From Undaria pinnatifida (taxonomy: Eukaryota; Sar; Phaeophyceae; Laminariales; Alariaceae): a stretch of 64,000 nt of DNA. The notes under the pieces are model-generated. The model searched no databases. It was not told the DNA's origin and saw nothing but the letters and a program-made list of their open reading frames with translations. Numbering within the stretch: position 1 is the first letter of the stretch; every line of letters begins with the position of its first letter. The DNA is taken from assembly GCA_012845835.1 (NCBI GenBank), contig JABAKD010000023.1:1537343-1601342 (forward strand). Reading direction: 5' to 3'. The position numbers were made by a program, and so were the translations under genes. Positions 12,201 to 23,900 of the stretch are shown one piece after another.

Positions 12201-12490
12201 ATTTCGGCCAAGCCCAACGCCACCAACCCGCTGGGACGAAGGTTCGGCGCGGGTGAAGCACGCTTTGCTCGCGATGACCGCGCGACACGCAGAGCTGCCA
12301 ACCGAGCTTCGAGCGACATACAGCAGTACTTACTCCCTCACACCAACCGCCTCTAGGAACAGCACACAAACCTAAAAATCGACTTGACTGGCGATAAGAA
12401 TGAGGACAAGAAGAAACTAGCTGACAGAGAGTCCAGTCGAAAAGGGCCGTTTCCGACAGGCGGAATCCGACTGTATAAGAAATGGCCTTA
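9230..12490. repeat. Four-copy tandem array with hairpin motif
   Basis: The word ATCACTGCTG followed by a shared block of about 450 bp starts at 9663, 10,178, 11,058 and 12,019. Copies 1 and 2 (515-bp spacing) are nearly identical, including the shared ends CCGACTGTATAAGA and AATTAATGGCCTAAGGCC. Copies 3 and 4 are more diverged, with longer spacers. The spacers are packed with TTTTCGACTG and its complement CAGTCGAAAA, often arranged as TTTTCGACTG-GATCTGT-CAGTCGAAAA, which can fold into a hairpin (near 9508, 10,877, 11,778 and 11,855). Frames through the array are short and inconsistent between copies, so it is read as non-coding. The nature of the unit is unknown. Confidence 0.85.
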
Positions 12491-14439
12491 AAGTCTCAAG
12501 GCAGATCTCATGCTATGTTTTTTAGCGCAGTTTCAAGCAGAATTACGTGTAGAAGTATAGAAAATAGTCTGGAATAGAGTATTTTTTTGTTCCAAACGAG
12601 TCTGGCATGTACGGACCAGGAGAGTATGCCGGCCCAAAGTAAAACGCAAGAACCAGTATATCGCGAGCACCAGTAAATATATCGGAAGGACCAGTATATA
12701 GCCAGGACTAGTGTATCGCAGGGACCAGGGATGTGATTGGGGTGTGTGCACGTTTTCACTTCTGGATTGTAGCCGCTTGCACGTTTGACTGTGTTCTTCC
12801 ACGTGGCGAAAAAACCTTTTACGATTTGCTTGGCGCAGCGTACCTAACCGTTTTGGGATCCTATCGCAACACTATAAGATCGCGACATTACAGTAGTGTT
12901 TCTCTCGCGCAAGTGACCCAGAACCATTGCCAAAAAAAGCCGACAAGTAAAACAAGCGCCCTACATCTAGTTGTAGCCTTGCTTCAACGCAACAACATAA
13001 TAGGAACGTGTTAATAATCGGGATGATCACCCTACGTGTAGACTAGACTAGTGTCAGAGCAGGATTTTTTGGGTCCGCTTTTGTCGTGTTCACCCCTGGG
13101 GTATTCCAGCAAGTCTAAGATGAGTTTGGTCTTCGACAAATCATTTTTTCCAACATTAATTATTGTTGCTTCATGCATTGCTGTTATTGAGATTTTTAGC
13201 ATGTAACGCAGAGTGAGAAAGATGATACTTGACGGGATGTGAGGTATTAGATAGATGCTACATACTTGTCAGTAACCAACACGTCCTTACTTGGTAACAC
13301 TTAAGAGTCATCTGGTATACATTGTGAGTTGTTTGTACATCAGAGAGTTATTACGATAAGTCTGTTAGTTGTCGTTTATCGATGCAGGACGTAGCAAGCA
13401 CAAGTCTCAGCAGCAAAATCTTGGATTCATGATGCACTGCAGCTTGCTGGTTAGTCTAGTCATATCCAAAAGCTGGTACATGTACCACGTACGAGTAATG
13501 TTAGTACGAAAAATAATGCGGCCTGACAACGTACGGTTCATGGAATACGATTTTAGATTGACTGTCGGGGCGTTGACGTAGCTAAGCACCCAGAAACAAA
13601 CCTCAGGGGAACATTGCCATAGGTACGGTAGACCACGAGCGAGCCTCAAGAAACGCTGCTGCTCTAGGTGGATCAGACAACTACCTGTCGAGTACATCTG
13701 TCCGTCGCATACCCCTTGTACCGTCTCCATCAGGTGATGCCAGACCCACCTCGACCACCCCTTTTTGCTCACCATCCGCTCTTATTTGCTGAGCAAATTA
13801 ATCATCAATCAGCATATATCGGCCTGGGTGTCGACGAACGACATCTTCTCTGCTGGAGCTCTCTGCCCTTACAGGCTCACCCAACCGTTGCCGCGTTGGC
13901 CTTAAATCATATGTGTAGGCCGTGTCTTCACCGGGTCATCCGAAAGCGAGCCTACGAGCGTACCCCCGCTAAGAGCTGGTACACGCCACATGCCACATAA
14001 AGTTCAATTTCACCTAGAAGATCCGCGTCGGCGCAAAACTTTTTGTGTGTATACTGTTTTTCTTGCAACATTAGACTATAACCACATCATTCATTGAGAC
14101 CTAGCCAGCGGTCAACGTTCCACGAAGCGGGGTGATCAGATGGGGGTTAGTTGAAACTTGAAGACCATACATACAACTGAAGTACATATGAAATGTAGGT
14201 ACTCTGTGAATCGCTTGAAAGGTACATATATATAATCACCTGTCGAGTGATTGTGCGTATAGCTCTGACGGACTTTGATTTTTTGTCGCACGGAAGGGGA
14301 GGGTGGAGGGAGAAAGGAGTGTATTCATGAGGTTGGAGGGGGGAGGGAGGGCGTGACGGGATGAGATGGATGGGAGAAAAATATGCAATGTACATGCTGA
14401 AAGCACATGCCTAATATATAGTGTATTACATTTCTATAT
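12491..14439. other. Intergenic DNA with a small inverted-repeat element fragment
   Basis: No gene was recognised. Positions about 12,893-12,980 (CTCGCGCAAGTGACCCAGA ... TAGTTGTAGCCTTG) match one end of the small element family M described at 42,533-42,800. A minus-strand frame of 122 codons at 13,407-13,775 shows no recognisable domain. Confidence 0.45.
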
Positions 14440-16262
14440 AATATTATAAAAATTAAAATACACTCCAGCTGTGACATAGAAGATGTCGTCGAAACTCATA
14501 TTTGCAAGCTGTGTGTTATACTTCGATCGCGCGCATTACGAGTTGTATGTCCTCATCAAGGATATAGGTCGGCGACTCCCCTTACAGCTACAGTGTAGCT
14601 ACCAGGGTCAACAGGATGATTTTAGTCAGTCTGTGCGCGGAAACTATAAAACCCGTTTCTGAGGGAGACAAAATCTGACAGCTGTGAAGGGAAAGGGGGG
14701 GGCTGGTTTTGATCAAAAGCGAGCGGGTTTGGAGGGGGGCGGGGGGGGGGGGGGGGGGGGAAGGGGCAATTTGTGCATGTAAGCTATAAATCCTTTCGAG
14801 GGGATAAATCTGACGGTTTTTCCATCAGTATATTATTGGGGGCGGAGGGGGTAGGGGGGGCAGCTCGATATTTGCCTGGAAAATATACTTTTTTTCGAGG
14901 GGATAAATGTGACATTTTTGGAAATAATACATCAGTTTATCATGTATATCTTGGGGTAAGTCGTACAATCAGTGAGTAAAGAGAGGGTGGAGTGTTGAGG
15001 GGGGGGGGTTGGGATGGGTTGGGGGGGGAGGGTGGGGGGTGGGGGCGGGGGAGGGGGGGGGGGGGGGGGGGGCTTTAGGTGAGGGGTTTGTTATACGTGT
15101 GGTGCTAGGATTAGGCGAAGGTGCGGGTGATGGGGAAGAAGGGGGCGTATATAGACTAGTCTAGACATGATCAATTTCTTTTGGTGGCATTCGGTCAGGA
15201 GTTTTTTTGTCTCGGCCTTAGTACGCGATTTTCGGAACTGGAGTTCTTGGTCAAGTAGTTTCGTTCCAGCGCCGTGTTCGGGGGGCGGCTTAAAAAGGCC
15301 CCTCGACCTGCCGTATCCGTTTCGCGTCTGGCCGGAAGCGGGTACGTGGGCTGAGCGAGACAAGCGAGATGTGCGCAATTTGTGTATTTTGAGCGATATA
15401 CGCCCGAGCTATTCTGCGATTTATGCACACGTTACTCGCCAAAAAAGGAGTCGCCGACTTATATCCTTAATGTGGACACACAACTCAAAATTCGCGCGAT
15501 CGGAGCATCACACACAGCTGGCAATGAGGAGTTTCGACAAAAATCCTCGATCTCACAGCTGGAGCTTTATAGTTTCATTTTAATAAGTTGTGAAGAGCTT
15601 GAACGAAGAAAACGTCTTCTTGGGAAAACATTTAGTTCTAAGTTGGCAAAATTTCTAAGGTGGCTTTCATATTTCGTCCCCACCACACCTTTTCATGGCC
15701 ACAACCCAAATTGTTCGGCCTATTGGGCACATTACATCGTACGACTGACGGCTGTGTCGTTGCTATTCGATATCGGATTTCAAGGTCAAATACCTTTCTT
15801 TGTTCGAGCGTTCTTTGCCTTCAGGAGGGGCCGTTCCAGACCCAACATGATTACTCCCAATGTTCGTGCTGGCTGTTCTCCCTAGAGAGATACAAATTAC
15901 TAGATATTAGTATGTGGTCGCAGACACTAAAAACAGCAAACCAAACAATCCCAATTAATAAAGGTAATACGCAAGTGAAATATTGTCGTACCGGCTATGA
16001 GAACACAACGAAACAAGCCAGACCGTACAAAAAGAAAACACACACACAACGAACGGAGTCGCTTTTAGAAATCCCAGTACGAAAAACAATGTTTTGTCAG
16101 TCTAGTAGCTGCACTGTAGTTGCAAGGGGCGTCGCCGACCTATGTCATTATTGAGGACACACAACCCGTAACCCGTAATACGCACGTTCGGAGTTTCACA
16201 CACAGCTTGCGAAGATGAGTTTGGACAAAATATTCGATCTCACAGCTGGAGTGTATATATAA
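14440..16262. repeat. Foldback family F, copy II, with an embedded repeat
   Basis: A plus-oriented arm runs from about 14,440 to 15,150. It starts with AATTAAAATACACTCCAGC and includes G-runs at about 14,730-14,760 and 15,000-15,072. Minus-oriented arm fragments lie at about 15,440-15,565 and 16,080-16,262, so inverted arms enclose the segment. Between them, 15,187-16,115 is a separate element found again in the opposite orientation at 29,650-30,365. No coding domain was seen. Confidence 0.7.
15187..16115 (-). repeat. Dispersed element D, copy in minus orientation
   Basis: Read on the minus strand this matches 29,650-30,365. Shared landmarks are CGCTTGTCTCGCTCAGCC next to ACGTACCCG, then GCCGCCCCCCGAA. 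The block corresponding to GTTTTCGTTCAAGCTC and the block around the CATGAAAA/TTTTCATG word near 15,695 are also shared. The copies are clearly diverged. No open frame is conserved between them, so it looks non-coding and non-autonomous. Confidence 0.6.
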
Positions 16263-17856
16263 TTTTTATAATATATATATATATACATTGTCTGGGCAAA
16301 TCAATAAAAAGACGGCAACCGCACGGGAACACGCACAGCATTGCTGACACCAGCTCATTTGACGAGTTGACCAGACAATTGGCGTCGATTAGTCATTTAT
16401 TGGGAGGGCAGCCTACATCAAATAACTCAGTTGTGTCAACTATGCACTTCGTTTATTGGCGTTTAAGCTCTCGGCCCACCCGCCCCCATGAAGTTTAGTG
16501 ACGGAGACTTTGCCACAAAATGCAATGCGTTGCACAACCGGAAAAAACGTGCAGCGTTGGTAACGCTAAGTGAAAACGCATATTGATGCGTTCTCCTTGG
16601 TATTTTGGCATCTAATCTTTGGGAGGGGATGAGTCGGCGGTCCAAGAGAGCGAGGGGATGTGTCTAGAAAAAGTAAAATTGGCTTGCTCAATAAATAGTC
16701 CTTGAAAAATCATGGACAACGAACACCGCGTCGCCCTGCGCACAACACTAGTACGTGTACACCCAAAACGTCAGATTTCGAGAACACGAAATGTTCGTAG
16801 GTAGTAGAGCGATTTTACCTTGGTCAAATATTTGGATGAACTCCAGTTACCAGTCTTTTCTCAAGATCCTTCTTACCAGGGATATCTGGCCTGCTGCGCA
16901 CCCTGTGACAAATGGAGTTTATCGGAGTTTCGATGAAAGGAATAAAAGACACGTCTGGCTGGCCAAAACGTATCCGTGCATATAGGTGCTAGCAATAAAT
17001 CGTAAAACCGTCAACGCGTATAGGGGAATCACTTCGCGCGAGTGACCCCGAGACACCGGCGAAAAAGGCGACCAACATTAAACCTCCCACCGTGGCTACG
17101 GTCTAAACTCAAAATGTATATCGCCCCATGGTCAACCCCGTGGACCAAAATATATGGCAAGTATTCCTCTTTGCAATACAAAAACGGCACGCGGATGATT
17201 CCGAGGTATGGAACCTCGTAGCGACGAACACAATTTTTCTTTAAAAACGAACGTCAACTATTTTCGTCACGCACATAAGTCACAGGGGATCTAGTACACG
17301 GAACATTTTCGGCTGATTACAGCGTATTGCAACTTATGTTGCCCCAGTCGAATCTGTCGCTCACGGTTACGTTCGCAGTCGACTGGAGTGCTGCTGATGT
17401 TCAGCCGCCAATCGCGGGTTGTGGCATAATTTTTTACCGTTTCAATTTGTATAACGACTAGACAGACTCGTGGATCAGGATACCTTCGTCCTTGTAGTAG
17501 TAGCAGGTTATGGTCGGCTAGTGGTATGGGCACGTACCCAATATTTCATTAGCGCTTGGCACCGCCCATACGTATACTGGGAGGTACATCAATCCTGTGC
17601 TTTCTGGCAACCGTTTAATCGATATAAGGGTGTTATATACGTGGTACGTGTTTTCTGCGTATGGACGCACCAGTCATTTCACCCCTGAAAACCACTACTG
17701 TAGATCATTCTTTTTTTTCTTTTTTCTTTTTTTTTTCGATATTCTTCGTTTGCATGGGGCACAACCGGCGTGTTCACTTGCACGGTGGGTGCGGGTGTCT
17801 GGTGTTGTTTCGTTGTGGCAGATACTTCACCTTCAGCGACGTGTACCCGACAAACG
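16263..17856. other. Region upstream of the LRR gene
   Basis: No gene was recognised. An AT-rich stretch follows the foldback arm. Positions about 17,022-17,105 hold a fragment of the small element family M (GCGCGAGTGACCCCGAG ... GTGGCTACGGTCTAA). A T-rich CT run lies at about 17,709-17,737. Any promoter for the LRR gene should lie here, but I cannot point to one. Confidence 0.4.
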
Positions 17857-17920
17857 ATGGTGCGATTGACCAAGACGCTGACGGCCTCATTGTTGGCATC
17901 CTTCTGTTTGGCAGTGAACG
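17857..17920 (+). CDS. LRR gene exon 1: signal peptide
   Basis: ATG at 17857 in the context CAAACGATGG opens 21 codons beginning MVRLTKTLTASLLASF, with a basic start, a hydrophobic core and small residues before a likely cleavage site. It is followed by the donor GTGAGC at 17921. It ends in phase 1, which matches the next exon. I chose this start because it gives a typical secretion signal directly before a strong donor. Confidence 0.65.
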
Positions 17921-20900
17921 GTGAGCGAAAACGAAGAAGTCGTCCCATGTTGAACGTATGACTTGAAATATTTTCATCAAGTCCATGTTAAAAGGATCGC
18001 AATACCACCTTGGTTGAAAAACAAAGTTGTATCCGGCGAGCCTTTCCTGACCGAGCAATTGAACAATGTGGATTGAAACAGACACGCTGAAACCATAAAA
18101 TATATACGGCCATGCTGGCTGAGATCACATTTTCGGGGTGTTTGAGAGTTCAGGATGCGTGATAATCAACTCCACTACCCCGACGGAGAAAAAAACGGTA
18201 AAATAATTTAATCTGATGATCATTGGGAATGGACATGTTACTGACCCCTCTATTCCGACACGTACGTCCACGTTGACGCCTGCCCGCCTGATCCTGACCC
18301 AGGTGTCAACGATTGCCTTGTGACGTGCTCAGCTAAAACGACGGTGTGAGTAACAGCTTTCCGTTCGTTTTCTGTGGGAAGCGATGGGTAGCTCAGGTTT
18401 TTGTCCAGTTCGCGCTATCGCAGTATCACACGTGTCGTACCAGTATTGTCTATAGTTGAAGAGTCTTTGCAGTACGGTGTAGGCATATTTGTAGTTTTTC
18501 AATGGACGCTCAGCTCAAATATTCGTTCAGTCGATATATGCAGCGTGTTATGTGCTGTAGTTTCGTGTATGCGCGTCTTATCCGATAATTGCTCGCAATG
18601 TACACGTGCTAGAAATCCCCATGATGCGGTGGCCTGGACGCGCGAGCTGAGTATTTCTCGTGCGAGTGATTCTAGAAACCGCAGTAGTAGTAGCCTTGTT
18701 CTTAGGTGTAGTCGAATGCGCTTCCCAGCAAAAAAAACTTGCTCAAACGGCTACGGTACAGCCAGCTGCCTGAATATTCCACGTACAGCGTTCATCTAAC
18801 TGACGCGTTTTACGATGGAGGTGCACCCTGATTTTTCCAAGGTACCAGTATTTGGGGGTTGAGGAGTTCTTCCAGCAACAGCTTTGGAGAAGAATACTAC
18901 CACTACCCGATGAAACGTCCCGTATGGCAAAATCAAAGTAGATATGCAAGAAGAATCACGCCAAAAAATGTAGCGAATTTACGACGACTTGGTGTTGTTA
19001 AGGGACCTCGCCATACACAAAACACTTTACAAGAAAGTGCTGCCTATATCGTAGCACGCGTTCACCTCATATATCAATGCCCGTTTCCTACTCGTCGCTC
19101 CTTCGTTTAGGGATTTATCCGACTGCAATCTTACCGACAATGATCTCCCCGACCTCGAGGCGTGTTTGGACAACATTGGGCGCGGCAGCATCACCGAAAT
19201 GTACGGTATTGTGTTCTTCGAAGATGGACAAGTAAATGGTCATCACATCGACTTACCGCTTTGTGTGGCAAGCAATGCCAACCAAACCTGTTAGGCAAGC
19301 AATACGTCAAGCTTGTCCCTAAACGTGAAACCTATCATAGGCATAAATAAATAGGATGGGAAGGGTGGTACGATAGGGAGGGGTGGGCTCTCTCTTCAAA
19401 AGGTTCCATCCTGAAATCACGACCCCGAACTGAAACCCAAACCAAAGAGTGACAAGCATTCGAAAAATGCAACCCGGTTAAGAATGCTAGATGTGACGTA
19501 AGCACCCAACGAATGAAAGCGTGAATCACCTTCAACATGCGGTCGGCTCGCATCGGAGGAGTCCCGTGAACACAACCGCGATGACTTCAAACCTGCCGCA
19601 CCACTTGTCAATATACGCTTGGTACAATTTTCGAAGGGCAGATAAACTATCTCTGTACTAGCTGCCTATCCTTGTGACAGCCGGTAATTCGGACCTGTGC
19701 ATGACCTCCTGAGTACTGCTGGGTTCATTACTAGCAAAACGGTTTCTCACTCGTTGTGGGTGGCCGGTATTTTCTGTCGATGTAAACGAAGAACACGTTC
19801 AGCGGCGCTGTCGTATGGCCGCAGAACCTCGCCAGAAGCGGCGCGGCGGTGTATCGAGCTTACTGTTCGGGATATATATCTCGATTGATGTCGCAGGGCG
19901 GGAAAAATGGTTCGCTGTCAACCCTGAGCAAATGCATGGAAATATACCTGTGCGAGTTTCCAACTGTTTTTGTTGTGAAGCATGGTCAGTGGAAATCAAA
20001 GCGCAACTGACCTGGACGTGGTGAAATTCCATGTGGATTTATGCATGTAATTTTTGCGCGCCAATATCTCCAGGATATTTTTTGGGACCAATCAATAGCG
20101 ACATGAACACGGATAACATACAGCCTGATTTTCTAGAGTCATTCTACGGTAGCCTTCCAAACTGTTGTTAAACGAAATCGCAAGCTTTGAAACCAGCTTC
20201 CGCCCATATTTCCCGACATATGGTGCCGCTTGCCAACTCCAAAGTAATCGTTCGTTAACGCTTTGCAGACAGGAAAATACATGAGGATAGTTTTTCATAT
20301 AAACATTTGTCGTGTGAAGCAGCCATGAAAAGTTCCTTGAAAAACATCACCGGTTCTTAGGGGGCTATCGTCGAATCAGTCTTTTTCCCGAAAGAGCTTG
20401 AAACGGTTCTGAAAGACATGATATTCTCATGGTTCCCACGCGTAAGCCTTCATGCGCACCCGTCAACCTTTCTCCTTGTGCTTACATGTCGTTGACGTTT
20501 CTACCTTTCCCGCATTGACGACATCCCGTGCCCTGTCCCTTACTCGGTTTTCGCTATTCTGCAGGTATTTGGGTAACAATGGTTTAACAAATATTCCTGC
20601 CGACATATTCCTGTCTATGGACGCTGTGGTTCAACTGTAAGTATCGCTTTCAGTCCTCCTTCCTCGCTTCACTTGATAGCCGGCTGTCAACTTCGGTTTG
20701 GAGCCCGATGCAGGGCAAGTTTTTTTTCGTAAGAATGGCTAGGGTGCCCTCGACGTCGTGGTCATATATACATATTAACCGCAGCTCCAGAAGCTCGCTG
20801 CAAGTGAAACGTAAAACTTACTAGTGTAGCACGATTATGTTCCATCGTGGTAAACCGGCAACAGGTATAGGGCTCCTGTCCGGGTGGGCGCTACGGCCGT

Positions 20901-23900
20901 TTAACGCTTGGTTCGGCTCTGGGTGCGAACGGCTACTGAATAAAGTTTGTCATATAAGTATCATGCCGTGTGGTGGTATATGCCGCCTCTACTGAACGAT
21001 GGATTACCTTGCTACTATGAAAAAATGGAAGACCCTGACCTGTCACTGTTTGACGTCATGTTCGTACGTAGCGAATAGATGGCAGTGCCACGAGGTGCAG
21101 GAGCATTTCCGAAGTTCGTTTAAGTAACTGCCATCATGGTGAAAACCGTGTTTATGCCCCGAAAAACGTGTTCAAGTCTACAGACTCTTGGGAACATCAT
21201 CCGCAAAAATAGCAGCAGCGCCTGGCCTGTTGGTATTTTTTCGTAAGAAGACTGCTTGCATGTCTTCTTGTTATGGTCAATTTGAGGCACCCGGGACACC
21301 GGCGCCTCGCAATCATTCCCCCCCATGAACGTTCGTATCCACACTGACGTGAATCAAAAACACACCGGGAGAGCCACTCGAGCCACATGCTGTTCGGGGG
21401 TGACGTTTACCGAGTAACCCGCCTGATATATACCGCGTTAATCCAATACCTACCCCCGTGCCTCCTATGTCACTGAGCAGCAGAACTTCCCTCGCCTCGC
21501 GAGCCATCCCATCATATGGGCGCAGTAGAATGTTCCTGAGCTCTACCAACATATGAAACTTTATGTGTCACAACTACACCCCGAAACACGACCTCGAAAG
21601 CATTCTTTCGAACATAAACATTAGACTTAGCTTTAAACACTAACGTTAAGATTAGCACTAATATTATCATTACCACAAATACTGGTTTCGCTGTTGTTTT
21701 TTTCTCAAGAGTGCGACGGCATTGTTTGTGTGTTACTGTTCAAAATTCAAGCGTGGAAGAAATGGGGCTGATCCTCTCCTGATTCTAGTACTTCGGGCTT
21801 TTCCGTCTCCCTTACCTGTTTTCCCACTTCTGTCGGTCTGTTGACGCTGTCGTCGTCCCTGCCAGGTCTTTGAATGACAATGCGCTTTCCACGATCGACA
21901 AAGACGCCTTCCAGCCTTTAGCGTCGTCCCTGGCATTCTTGTGAGTAGAGGGATACGTAGCGGAGGAATGATATCCCGGAGCCTACGTCTTGTCAATACG
22001 GACGGAAGATCAGATATATAGCGTCTCTAATCACAACGGTGTACGTTGAATATGGTACAAGGGCCGAATTTCTCTACTGAAAACGAACGCTGTTGTAAGG
22101 AGTCTACCAGTGCACATATTGTTACCATTCTTCCGCAGGAAAAAAATGTTCAAACCACGAACGACGTGATTTTTTTTAAACGCATCGATGTCCGCGTTAC
22201 AATATCCTCATGGCACTTACACCCTTCTGTCCCCGACGGTTGGATCACTTCAGGTTGCAATTCAGTAGCCCAACAACTGTAAATTGTCGCGTAGCCCCAC
22301 GTGCCAGAATATTGTTGGTAGTCGAAAAAGGGATCGACAAATCCCGCAGTGGGAATTATTGTTCTACCTGGTGCCTTGTGAGCGCTTATCAGTCAGCCAT
22401 AAATTCGTGACACCCGTCAACATTCAATCTCCCCGTTTGTAGCCGACATGCCAAAACCGCGCCAGGTCTGCAGGGCAAACCTTTGTGTGTAATACGAAAA
22501 TATACTAGCACAAATCATGCAAAAGTCGTCGACACCTCGGCGGCATGATGTCGACCGTTCAATCAATCTGCCTCGTACCAGGTAGCTGTTTTTATCGAGT
22601 TCTTTCGACGATGTCGCAATGCACTGCGTGAACGAGACATGTGTCTAACGTAGACTGCGATCCACATTTCCTCAGGTTTCTAACAAACTGCATGCTCGAC
22701 TCGGTACCAGCCGGCCTCTTCGACAACATGGGATCCGTCTTGATCTTGTAAGTGCAGTACACAGCAGGGGGTTCACGTTTTGGGATACTTAACCAGGAAT
22801 ATACATGATAAACTGATCCATTATTTCCAAAAACGTCACATTTGTCCTCTCAAAATTATGTATAGTTTCCACGCACGTATTGAGCTGCCCCACACGCCCC
22901 CCCCCCCCCCGTCCCAACCCCCTCCCCCTCGCCCCAACCCCCTCCCCCCCTACCCAACCCCCCCCCCCGCCCCAACTCCCCCCCCGCCCCAACCCCCCCC
23001 CCCGCGCCAACCCCCCCCCCCCCCCTAATAATAAACTGGTGCCAAAACCGTCAGATTCATCTCCTTGAAAGGATATATAGCTTACATGCACAAAATGCCC
23101 CCCCTCCCCACCCCCCCCCTCTCCAAACTCGCTCGCTTTAGATCAAAACCAGGCCCCCACGTCCTTCAACCCCCCCCCACCCCCCTCACCGGTTATTCGA
23201 CTTACAAGATTCACTTGATAAAAGGATACATATCCTTCCACAGCTGTCAGATTTTGTCCCCCTCAGAAACGGGTTTCGTAGTTTCCGCGCACAGACTGAC
23301 TAAAATCACCCTGTTGACCCTGATAGCTACACTGTAGTTGTGGGGGGAGTCGCCGACCTATATCCTCAATGAGGACACACAACTCGTAATGCGCGCGATC
23401 GGAGTATCACACACAGCTTGCAAAGATGAGTTTCGACGAAATCTTCGATCTCACAGCTGGAGTGTATTTTCATTATTTATATTTTATATATATATATATC
23501 TGTTCTAGGTGAAGATCGGGGCCATTCGCGTGAGTGATCCTCTCCATCCTTATTCGATCTCGGGCTTTGGAGTTGCTATAAAAATTTGATATGAGTTCAC
23601 AACGGAATGTTGAACCACGCTGCGCCAAAAAATACCATCTTAGAAGATATTTTTTCCGTGAGCTAGAGTCACTCGTGCCAGTGGCACAAACCCGGGAGTG
23701 AAATGGAGGCAATCATCCTCCTTATTGCTGCCACGGTCCACTACCAGGTACGTCTTCTCTCTTATCTGGCTCTGGGTATCAAAAACTGCGCAGAGACGAT
23801 AGGTACTTCGTCTTCATTAGCACTAGGACCAATTGAATTATCCACACCCACGGTTACGTACGTGGAGCGACGCCGGAGTTTCATGAGGCCCGCGATGCAG

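Noticed and set aside
9230-12490. CRISPR-like array from the repeated CAGTCGAAAA words
   Set aside because: Spacing is irregular, the words occur in both orientations, and the genome is eukaryotic.
22880-23068. Proline-rich protein from the C-rich tract
   Set aside because: It is translation of a C-run in a foldback arm; other copies of the arm do not keep the frame.
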